Origin: Bradyrhizobium prioriisuperbiae
Lineage (GTDB): Bacteria > Pseudomonadota > Alphaproteobacteria > Rhizobiales > Xanthobacteraceae
DNA length: 64,000 bases
Reading direction: 5' to 3'
Assembly: GCF_032397745.1 (NCBI RefSeq)
Contig: NZ_CP135921.1
Coordinates: 7,366,501-7,430,500, forward strand
The notes under the pieces are model-generated. The model saw nothing but the letters and a program-made list of their open reading frames with translations. It was not told the DNA's origin and made no database searches. Position 1 is the first letter of the stretch. The number at the start of each line of letters is the position of its first letter. A program made the position numbers and the translations under genes. This document shows positions 17,501-24,712 of this stretch, piece by piece.

Positions 17501-18845
17501 GCTGGCGGAGCCCTACGTCGATTGTTGCGAGACTTTCAAGTATCCGAACCAGCCATGGATACCGCAGGCGGACAGCGTGAGCGTGGACTATTCCGCTGCC
17601 TGCACCGGCACACCGGGCAGCGACAGCAAGTCCACCGGTCGCTTTTTCTACCTGATGCCGTTCGACGGTTATGGCGAGCCGCCGCCTGAACCTGTCCCAC
17701 CGGCCTTGCTGCCCCATTTTTCCTATGAAGGAAACCTTTACATCGGCTTCTCGGGTCTCGATCCGCCGCAGCCGCTGACGCTGCTGTTCCAGATGACGGC
17801 GGCCGGCGCCGTGGGCTGGCTCGAGAAAGCTCCATCCGTCGTGTGGCAGTATTTGCGCGGCAGTCAGTGGGCCAGCTTCGAGCCCGCCCAGATCCTGACC
17901 GACGGCACCAACGGCCTGCAGAACTCCGGCGTGCTCGCACTCAACCTGCCGACCTATCAGGCCAGCCACAACACCCTGCTCGGCGCCGATTGCCAATGGC
18001 TCAGCGCCGCAGTCGCCGCGGACGCGTCGCTGTTCCCCGAAACCAGCCATATCTATCCGAACGCGCTGCTGGCGACCTGGAGGGATAACGGCAGCTTCGA
18101 ACACCTCAACCAGCCATTGCCGCCGCACACCATCAAGGCATCCGTCGAGGAGCTTCCCTATGTCGCGACCATCGACCAGCCGATGCAGTCGTTCGGTGGA
18201 CGCCCGCCGGAAACCGGACGCAGCTTCCAGACATGGATGGGGGAGCGGCTGCGCCACAAGGATCGCGCGATCCTCGGCTGGGACTACGAGCGACTGGTGC
18301 TCGAAGCCTTTCCGACCATCTGGAAAGTCCAGACGCTTGCGGCCCGCAACATGCGGCGAGGCGCCGCCCCAGGTGATGTGCTCGTGGTGGTCGTTCCCGG
18401 CGCTGACAGTATCGAGGTGATCGATCCGACGGCGCCACTGGCAAGTGCGGACATGCTGGCGCAGATCGGCGCCAGCCTCGCCGCGGCCACCAGCCCCTTC
18501 GTCCAGCTGAGCGTGAGCAACCCGATCTATGTCCGCATCACGGTGACCGCGAAGGTTCAATTCTCTGAGGACGAAGATCCGGGTGCGTGCATCCGCCGTC
18601 TCGATACGGAGCTCGTGCAGTATCTGTCACCGTGGTTCTACGATGCGGCCCGCGCCACCAAAGGTGGCAATTATGCATCGGAGGACGAGATCATCGAGTT
18701 CGTGCAAACAAGAGCTTATGTCGATGCCGTTGTTTCAATCGCGTTTGACTATCATCCACAACCCCAGAACCTGGAATGGTACTTTCTCACATCCGCCAAG
18801 CAACATGCCATCGAAGCCGTCAATACTGAACCCGCGGCAATGTAG
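14598..18845 (+). CDS. Large baseplate protein (Pvc11-like, baseplate J/gp6 family) with a Cys-rich insertion
   Basis: A 1415-residue wedge component. The N-terminal part is helical (KIVINGATSQYDRWLPAL, then LLEFSVSFGRLINFYDLANE), the middle is beta-rich with Pro/Ala linkers, and the C-terminus (PRETGRSF-like segment, LGWDYERLVLEAFPTIWKV, then VPGADSIEV and VYVRITVTAKVQF-like strands) is typical of gp6/J. It is longer than many Pvc11 proteins. Residues about 814-977 (17037-17528) form a distinct helical insertion with 14 cysteines, many as CxxxC pairs (CLEAC, CILEC, CLKKC, CLESC). Two cargo genes follow rather than Pvc12. Confidence 0.9.
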   Translation: MSTHAGKIVINGATSQYDRWLPALRDGYANVDDRSLAELLEFSVSFGRLINFYDLANEVDGDWVDFFAIDPTIALASIETIGLANAETVFFDLEHRTLEARHFAHKFDLFQQMFATIVRLARQVNGWLIGLGPRPQSKAAGQLRRQIAAAVENSLGPQLRLLTSYAQGAGLPDALGQSIPLDLHDFLPIWQLQRIGSDGSIYRGPSRQRKIDHACPAVNEIFTQSLDTLSYLQASARASFAASLEDADHTPQTALYVAFAKLFETAQATANTISSRYIHFYYHGILREDLRPAVPDSVHLTFTLAADQGVTSTSVPRNTLFVAGRDPNGLDILFAADKSLLVTGASIAKLRTLRVTRGPLLPPAPPPAAPPRAVIQRVLGTDIATGNASGAAAGTGTSAWSTFGETQPGATDITVTTPATMGFAIASPYLLLTGGDRVVTLRLSYSQSSAARMAPLLEQLAEATKLTPAEVFRDVLLQAFTLYLSTATGWQRIEGRYDILLSDKTAGDPGFALTITLPASVPPIVAYDPAASADGGAAPSATAPTESANPDPTLPTLKAYLNQELIPIGSDPNQVRIYPLSLLSELDLIGWELRTDVKSLSALQVSNTDGPVDVSKPFLLLGSPVVLGSFLEIRHLELFAKTLDTLQVTIKWFGLPQNDDGFKGWYRDYVLGLNGTPQPDLFNNQVFRVGICVVNPGSWQLSDGTSGSATPSPCDSGLLYLFRSKSQVSTTPDCADTFPAQPLCPSTRFDSLTVTAKTPPAYYNAADSAVRVQLTAPPYAFGDDLYAQNVLKAVIDDLPDPTPPPTTPPPPAKCQQWKELWDASQLILQCLEACAKTPVDGFQACITQGLVTCLKTLLEMAVACILECLTKAETIPGAQRIDQLQQTFAALSDPSKSDAAAGIRHWIETTQATLDPALAPVLGECLKKCAMLIEAVLSIEACELDAQNEPPPAYRRMMTSCLESCAAKLAEPYVDCCETFKYPNQPWIPQADSVSVDYSAACTGTPGSDSKSTGRFFYLMPFDGYGEPPPEPVPPALLPHFSYEGNLYIGFSGLDPPQPLTLLFQMTAAGAVGWLEKAPSVVWQYLRGSQWASFEPAQILTDGTNGLQNSGVLALNLPTYQASHNTLLGADCQWLSAAVAADASLFPETSHIYPNALLATWRDNGSFEHLNQPLPPHTIKASVEELPYVATIDQPMQSFGGRPPETGRSFQTWMGERLRHKDRAILGWDYERLVLEAFPTIWKVQTLAARNMRRGAAPGDVLVVVVPGADSIEVIDPTAPLASADMLAQIGASLAAATSPFVQLSVSNPIYVRITVTAKVQFSEDEDPGACIRRLDTELVQYLSPWFYDAARATKGGNYASEDEIIEFVQTRAYVDAVVSIAFDYHPQPQNLEWYFLTSAKQHAIEAVNTEPAAM

Positions 18846-18910
18846 ATGAGGTCGCAAGGCAATATGACGATCGTCGTGCGTTCATCGGCAGGTCCAAAGT
18901 GGAGACAACA

Positions 18911-19849
18911 ATGCACACATTCTCAGTATTGCGATCCGGCGGCCAGGCTGAGCAATCGACCGGAGCTGCCGCAAGGAGCGATCTGTCGCACGCGGCCGTG
19001 ACGCCGGCTGTCACGGCACAGTTGCGCCAGGCCATGAATGAGAGCGCTGCGGCCAGCGCGATGACGCAACTGAAGCAGTCGCTCAATCAGTGTCCCGCAG
19101 TCGTGGCACAGAGACAGGCCGCCCAGGACCTTTCAAGCCGCTCGATTGTCCAACGCTACACTTATGTGAGTGAAGGCAGCTTCCGCGGAAAACGGTCGCA
19201 GTATGGTCGCTATGTCACCGGCGAAGACCTGTCGGAAATGTATGCCCGGCCTGGCAACGACGTCGAACGAAGCACCAAGACGTCAGAAACGGCGGTGATC
19301 GATGGACGGGACTACGATGTCTGGAAGCCCTCGTTCGACGTGATCCAGGACTGCGTCGCCGCCATGGAGGAGCTGATGCACGGGGAGAAGCTGAAATACG
19401 GAGCGCCCGAGCTCTCGGCGTTCCGCGACAGCACGAAGTCAACGCGGTTCTTTGGTGATTCCGACCAGAGCAACAGAACACTCGGCAAGGAAACCGATCT
19501 CGGAGCCTCCGCCGATCCCGGTCTGCTGGAGGGTTTTGTGATCGCACGGCAAGGATACAAGCGCAAGGAGGCCCGCCCGCAATTCCACGGTGCAACCGTC
19601 GTCGCCCAGGACGGCAACGACAGCGTCACGCTTGAGACCACCGCACCGACCTCCGGCTCGATCTCGAGAACCCGCGTGGATGCAGTGTACGACATGTATG
19701 GAAGCAGCAAGACCAAGAAGCAGTCATTCAAGCATGCCTACCAGGCGGAGTATGGCAGCGATGCGACGGTCTCCGTCATTGAGCCCGTCAAACCGCTTCC
19801 CAAGGGCACAACGGTGCCGATGTCAGAGAAGATGGTGATCGACTTTTAG
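18911..19849 (+). CDS. Candidate eCIS cargo E1: leader plus Cys/His papain- or NlpC-like domain
   Basis: From the ATG at 18911 (GGAG six bases upstream; a GTG lies four codons earlier) the protein has 312 residues. Residues 1-82 are Ala/Gln/Ser-rich and end with the leader seen in all four cargo genes here: LNQCP at 58-62, then IVQR at 79-82. The rest shows a Cys at the start of a helix (IQDCVAAMEEL, Cys about 148) and a His strand (FHGATVVAQDGNDSVTLE, His about 226), then MYGSS and a final ATVSVIEP strand. That Cys-then-His order, and the VVA.DG.D.VTLE block, resemble a C-terminal domain common in DUF4157-type eCIS toxins and suggest a papain/NlpC-like hydrolase. The enzymatic assignment is inference. 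There is no signal peptide. Confidence 0.75.
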   Translation: MHTFSVLRSGGQAEQSTGAAARSDLSHAAVTPAVTAQLRQAMNESAAASAMTQLKQSLNQCPAVVAQRQAAQDLSSRSIVQRYTYVSEGSFRGKRSQYGRYVTGEDLSEMYARPGNDVERSTKTSETAVIDGRDYDVWKPSFDVIQDCVAAMEELMHGEKLKYGAPELSAFRDSTKSTRFFGDSDQSNRTLGKETDLGASADPGLLEGFVIARQGYKRKEARPQFHGATVVAQDGNDSVTLETTAPTSGSISRTRVDAVYDMYGSSKTKKQSFKHAYQAEYGSDATVSVIEPVKPLPKGTTVPMSEKMVIDF

Positions 19850-19910
19850 AGCGCCCCCGGCTGATGCAAGGGCGTCAGATTGATGATGAATGAACAAGGG
19901 AGTCCTAATC

Positions 19911-22085
19911 ATGCCTGACTTTCTTCGGATCGCGCAGACCGGTCGACCGGCCCGGGATACAGCCATGCGCTCAGGGGACAACGCGGCTCATTCCGACCAG
20001 ACGCCCGCGGCGACGCTCCAGACGAAACTCGCGCAGCAGTTGAACGCCGGTGTCGCCGTGCAAGCGCAGATGCAGCTTGGAGAGGCGCTCAACCAGCGCC
20101 CGAGCGTGGCGGTGCAGAGAAAGCTGTCGAGCGCGCTATCCAGCCGCACGGTTCAGCGCGAGACCATGCCTGACGACGACGAACTGATGCAGGGCAAGTT
20201 CGAGCCGGTTCAGCGGCAAAGCGGCGGCGACAGTCTTGATCAGGTCGACGACGAGGAGCCGGTGCAGGGGCAGTTCGCGCTGGATCAGAGCGATGTGGTC
20301 TCGGACGAGGACGAGCTTCTGCAGGCGAAGCGCGGGCCGGTCCAGCGCCAGGCATCTTCGGACGACGAGCTCGTGCAGGCGAAGCCCGCACCGGCGCAGC
20401 GACAGCCGCAACCCAACCGGACCGGCCTGCCCGACCACCTCAAGAGCGGCATGGAGAACCTGTCCGGCTTCGCCATGGACGATGTCCGTGTCCACTACAA
20501 TTCGCCACAACCCAAGCAGCTGCAGGCGCTGGCTTTCGCGCAAGGGTCCGACATTCATGTTGCGCCGGGGCAGGAGCAGCATCTGCCTCACGAAGCCTGG
20601 CACATCGTGCAGCAGAGGCAGGGGCGCGTTCAGCCGACGCTGCAGATGGAGAACGGCGTCCAGGTCAACGACGAGACCGCGCTGGAGCGCGAAGCCGACC
20701 AGATGGGGAGCAGGCTTTCGTCAGAAAGGCAACCGGCCAGCGTTCAGCTCAAGAACAAGGTATCGTCAAGCTCGTCACCTGTTCAGGCCAAAATCGCGTA
20801 TCCCATCGCAACCGGCGTTGGCCCCATCAAGAACGAGTCCGCGCTGCTGGCATTCCTCGAGAGTCGCTACGGATCGACGACACCCGTGCAGATGTTGGAT
20901 CGCTACGTCCAGGATCTGGAGCGGCAGACAATTGTCTACTCCGACATCGGCGACGTAAACCATCAGGTCGAAACTCGCATTCGATACGACGCCCTTGGAA
21001 CAGAGAAGTGGCGCGAATTTATCGATGCCAAAGACCACAAAGCCGCGCTCGCCGCGGCCGAGCGCGGCGCGATCAAGCATCCTGGCCAATACTACGATTA
21101 TCGGAAGCTTGGTCCGGACGACGAACTCACCAAGACCGGAGATCACTACAAGGCCTTCCTGGACGCCGACGCGTTCGTCAGCGCGCGATTGAATACGAAA
21201 ATGAACGCCGCCGAATACCTTCACATCCAGGCACTGGCCGCCCAGGGATTAAGTTCCTCAAAACAGGGATTGAGGAAGGGAGACGCAACCTGGGCACTCC
21301 CTCCGGGCGCGAGCAAGAAACAGCTGGACGCCCTGAAGGCTAAAGGATTGGAGAATTTGACGCCGGATCTCGCAAAAGGCGGGTTAACCGTACATGTCCC
21401 GCTACCACGAGACGGCCTCGTAAAACACATCCAGAAACAATTCGATACCTACTACACGACGCTGGATCTCTCCAGGGACAGTATCTCCCGTCTCTCGACC
21501 ATTATCACGTTGTACGAATCTCTTGAAGCCGTGCACGCGTTCGAAGACGCGACCTCAAGGACCAACCATCTGGTCTTGAACAAGCTGTTGACAGAGAATG
21601 GTCTCAATCCAGCAATCCTGAACGAACCAAACAGTCCGACCAGCGACGAAGATGAGTTCGGGCGGCATGTTGTTGAAGGGATCGAGCAGACGCGTGACAT
21701 AGCCAACATCGTACCCCAAACAGACAGGTTGGGCTCGATCAAGACGCTCGCAGAGCATCGAAAAGAATCAGACCTGGATGCCGAAGTTGCACGGCGGTTT
21801 GGGACAAGCGCGAGCGATCCGGGACGTCCGACGTTTGTGTCAAGACGTGATACGCTCGTTGAACCGTTTCATGCAGATCTGGACCGTTTGATGGGCGACG
21901 GCGAGCGCGAACACATCGAGCGGCTAGCGCCGATCCCGAAGAAAGAATCAGAGCAGGATGATGCACCCCGAACTTCCAGGGTGAAAAAAACCCTGAAAAG
22001 AGAGGAAGAAAGGGGAGCGCGATTGATTCTCGGAAATCGGCGGATCGACGAGCATCTCAGATACGGAAGCAGCAAGCAGAAATAG
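19911..22085 (+). CDS. Candidate eCIS cargo E2: leader, DUF4157 domain and Fic-like C-terminal domain
   Basis: The start at 19911 has GGGAG eight bases upstream, better than the ATG at 19890. In order, the 724-residue protein has the leader (ALNQRP at 59-64, TVQR at 80-83) and an acidic linker of degenerate DDELxQxKxxPxQRQ repeats (about 85-165). A DUF4157 domain follows (TGLPDHLKSGMENLSG, then LPHEAWHIVQQRQGR with HEAWH at about 227, and LEREADQMG). A long C-terminal region carries LEAVHAFEDATSRTN (His about 542), which aligns with the Fic motif HPFxDGNGR with several positions changed. DUF4157 is a marker of eCIS-associated effectors. The HExxH of DUF4157 may be structural or self-processing. 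The Fic assignment is inference. Confidence 0.8.
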   Translation: MPDFLRIAQTGRPARDTAMRSGDNAAHSDQTPAATLQTKLAQQLNAGVAVQAQMQLGEALNQRPSVAVQRKLSSALSSRTVQRETMPDDDELMQGKFEPVQRQSGGDSLDQVDDEEPVQGQFALDQSDVVSDEDELLQAKRGPVQRQASSDDELVQAKPAPAQRQPQPNRTGLPDHLKSGMENLSGFAMDDVRVHYNSPQPKQLQALAFAQGSDIHVAPGQEQHLPHEAWHIVQQRQGRVQPTLQMENGVQVNDETALEREADQMGSRLSSERQPASVQLKNKVSSSSSPVQAKIAYPIATGVGPIKNESALLAFLESRYGSTTPVQMLDRYVQDLERQTIVYSDIGDVNHQVETRIRYDALGTEKWREFIDAKDHKAALAAAERGAIKHPGQYYDYRKLGPDDELTKTGDHYKAFLDADAFVSARLNTKMNAAEYLHIQALAAQGLSSSKQGLRKGDATWALPPGASKKQLDALKAKGLENLTPDLAKGGLTVHVPLPRDGLVKHIQKQFDTYYTTLDLSRDSISRLSTIITLYESLEAVHAFEDATSRTNHLVLNKLLTENGLNPAILNEPNSPTSDEDEFGRHVVEGIEQTRDIANIVPQTDRLGSIKTLAEHRKESDLDAEVARRFGTSASDPGRPTFVSRRDTLVEPFHADLDRLMGDGEREHIERLAPIPKKESEQDDAPRTSRVKKTLKREEERGARLILGNRRIDEHLRYGSSKQK

Positions 22086-22187
22086 CAGGGCGCACTTCAG
22101 TTTGATCATTCAACATGCGGAAAGTTGAGCCTAAAGGCGGTCATTTGCATAAATTTCAGTAGTGCCGAACGTAGCGTCAAGAGAGCC

Positions 22188-24710
22188 ATGAACCTGGAGA
22201 AATCTTCGATAAACCCTGCGACGCCCGCCAACAAGGGGCTCGACTACACCTGGCTCAAGCAGGCGGGTACGGAACTTATTCAGCAATTGGCTGGCGACAT
22301 CTGGACCGATTACAATGAGCACGACCCTGGTGTCACCACCCTCGAACAGCTCTGCTACGCGCTCACCGACCTGTCCTATCGCGCCGAATTCCCGCTCGAT
22401 GCACTGCTGATCGATCCCCGCAGCGGCCGCATCGATACCCGGCGGCAGGCGCTATTCGTTCCGCGCCGCATCCTGCCGTGCAATCCCCTGACCCAGAACG
22501 ACTACCGCAAGCTTATCGTGGACCGGGTCGAGGGCGTCGCCAATGCCTGGCTGACGCCCCACCCTGTGACCGACGCCGAGCCCGTCAACGGCCTCTACGA
22601 TATCGCGCTTTACGCGCCTGGGGCCGATCCTTGCGCATGCGACGGGGACTTCCAGCCCGATGCCATCAGCGCGCGGACGGAACGGGTCTATTGCCGGCAT
22701 CGCAATCTCTGCGAGGACGTTTACGCCATCCACATTCTCGAGCCGCTCGTGATGCGCGTCGGCGCCGCGGCGAGCATCGACGACAGCCGCACGCCGGAAT
22801 CGATCCTCGCGGCCTTGCTGTTCAATCTTGGCAATTTCCTCGCGCCCGAGTTGCGGCGCCGCCCGCTGGACAGCCTGCTGGCCGCCGGCATGACGACGGA
22901 TGCCGTCTTCAATGGCCCGCTGCTGCGCAACGGCTTCATCAGCGACGATCAGCTTACGCCGAAGGCCGCCGAGATCCCGGTGTCGGGCATCGTTCGCGTG
23001 ATGGTTCGCACGCCGGGCGTCACCGGCCTACGCGACGTATGGGTGCGTGTCGGCGACGACGACCACAGCTACAGCGGCGGCGAGCTGATTCCGGTGCCGG
23101 CCAAGGACATCCCGCAGCTCGACACCCGTCCCAGCCGCGATGGCTACACCATTCGACTGTATAGAAAGGGCATCGAGGTGAAACCCGATCCGGCGCGGGT
23201 CCGGCGCGAGCTCGACCGGTTGTGGGCCGGCTATCGGCGGACCTACCCGCTGATGCCGCAATATCTGCAACACTTTGCCGTTCCGCAGGGCCGTTACCAC
23301 GACGTCAGGTCGTACTATTCGATCCAGAACCAGTATCCGAACACATACGGAATCAACAGCAATGGGCTTCCCGACGATCCCACGCCGACGCGCCAGGCCC
23401 AGGCCAAGCAACTCAAGGGCTATCTCCTGGTCTACGATCAGCTGCTCGCCAACTTTCTCGCTCAGCTGAGCCATGCCAAGGATCTGTTCTCGACCGAGCG
23501 GGATCTTTCGCAAACCTACTTTTATCAATACCTGAATCGCTCCGTTCCGGACGTGGAGCCGCTGTTGCGACCGGACTACCGCGACGGCCTTGCGGCCATC
23601 GTGCGCAGCCAGGACCCGGTGATCGCGCGCCGCAATCGCTTTCTGGATTTCCTGCTCGCGCTGAGTGGTGAAACGCTCGGCTCGTTGGCGCTCGCCGAAG
23701 ACGGACGCAATGGAGGGCAGCAGCCGGCAGCAGGTCAGCAGGAGATGGATGCGAAGCTTGCGCTGCTGCATCGCTTGGTCGCGAGCACACGCGGCCGCGG
23801 ACGTGGCTTCGATTACCTCGCGCCTGCATCGCCCGCCAATATCGCCGGCATGGAAATCAAGAGTCGCATTCAGCTCGGCATGGACCTGCACAAGTCTCAC
23901 AGGCACGAAGATGTTTTCGTGGAGCTGGCGATCGAGATTGTGGCTTCCGACGCCGAGGCCTCGATCGGCCGGCCGCTCGGCGACGACACGGACTTCACCG
24001 AGGACACGTCCGTCGCCCCACCGTCGGTGGACGAGCAGCCCAGGGTCGTACGCGACGACGCCATGCATCCCTCACCCCTGCGCGGGCAAAAGGTGACGGG
24101 AGATTTCCTGCGTGCCGCCGCAATCCCTGGAAACTGCCGGATCGGATCGCTGCCGGGACGCGAAGGCATCGCCGTCGTGTGCAGGTCGCACGACCAGACC
24201 CGGTGGTACTTTGTCGGCAGATATGCCGATCAGGAGCGGGCGCGCATCGTGGTCGATCAGCTGATCGAATTGGCAGGCCAGCTCTGCCGCCACGCGCACG
24301 AGCTCCACATCGTCGAGCACACGCTGTTGCGGTTCGGTCGCTGGGAGGGCAACCTCGACGAGCCAGACACGAAGCCGCACCACGGCGAGCAGGTGGAGCC
24401 GACCCCGTTCGTCTACAGTTTCACGATGACGGCCGTGCTCGCGAGCCCCGATGACGGGGTCGACCCTGATGATTATCGAAGATGGGTCCATGAGGTGATC
24501 CGGCAGAACAGCCCTGCCCATATCGTGGTCGACTACTGCTTCCTGCGCTTCCGGGAGATGCGGCATTTCAAGACGCTGTACGATGCCTGGCGGTGGGCGC
24601 TTCGGCGCGGAGACAGGGAGAGCATCGTCGTCACCTCGCGGCGTCTGCGCCGCTTTCTCGCAAGGCATCAAGGTGATGCCGACGACGCTGGCGAAGCGCG
24701 GGAGCCATAG
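22188..24710 (+). CDS. Large baseplate protein (Pvc12-like)
   Basis: The start at 22188 has GAGAG just upstream; the frame extends to 22125 but that part looks non-coding. The 840-residue protein has the Pvc12/Afp12 signature: WTDYNEHDPGVTTLEQLCYALTDLSYR near the N-terminus, VEGVANAWLTPH, then YYSIQNQYPNTYGIN and LKGYLLVYDQLLANFLAQLSH, ending with VEHTLLRFGRWEG and HIVVDYCFLRF. It forms the outer wedge of the baseplate with Pvc11. It is followed without a gap by the tape-measure gene. The tail-fibre gene (Pvc13) that usually comes next is missing. Confidence 0.9.
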   Translation: MNLEKSSINPATPANKGLDYTWLKQAGTELIQQLAGDIWTDYNEHDPGVTTLEQLCYALTDLSYRAEFPLDALLIDPRSGRIDTRRQALFVPRRILPCNPLTQNDYRKLIVDRVEGVANAWLTPHPVTDAEPVNGLYDIALYAPGADPCACDGDFQPDAISARTERVYCRHRNLCEDVYAIHILEPLVMRVGAAASIDDSRTPESILAALLFNLGNFLAPELRRRPLDSLLAAGMTTDAVFNGPLLRNGFISDDQLTPKAAEIPVSGIVRVMVRTPGVTGLRDVWVRVGDDDHSYSGGELIPVPAKDIPQLDTRPSRDGYTIRLYRKGIEVKPDPARVRRELDRLWAGYRRTYPLMPQYLQHFAVPQGRYHDVRSYYSIQNQYPNTYGINSNGLPDDPTPTRQAQAKQLKGYLLVYDQLLANFLAQLSHAKDLFSTERDLSQTYFYQYLNRSVPDVEPLLRPDYRDGLAAIVRSQDPVIARRNRFLDFLLALSGETLGSLALAEDGRNGGQQPAAGQQEMDAKLALLHRLVASTRGRGRGFDYLAPASPANIAGMEIKSRIQLGMDLHKSHRHEDVFVELAIEIVASDAEASIGRPLGDDTDFTEDTSVAPPSVDEQPRVVRDDAMHPSPLRGQKVTGDFLRAAAIPGNCRIGSLPGREGIAVVCRSHDQTRWYFVGRYADQERARIVVDQLIELAGQLCRHAHELHIVEHTLLRFGRWEGNLDEPDTKPHHGEQVEPTPFVYSFTMTAVLASPDDGVDPDDYRRWVHEVIRQNSPAHIVVDYCFLRFREMRHFKTLYDAWRWALRRGDRESIVVTSRRLRRFLARHQGDADDAGEAREP

Positions 24711-24712
24711 AC

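Noticed and set aside
20589..20603. HEAWH in cargo E2 taken as proof of a metalloprotease
   Set aside because: DUF4157 carries this motif widely and its activity is not established; recorded as a motif only.
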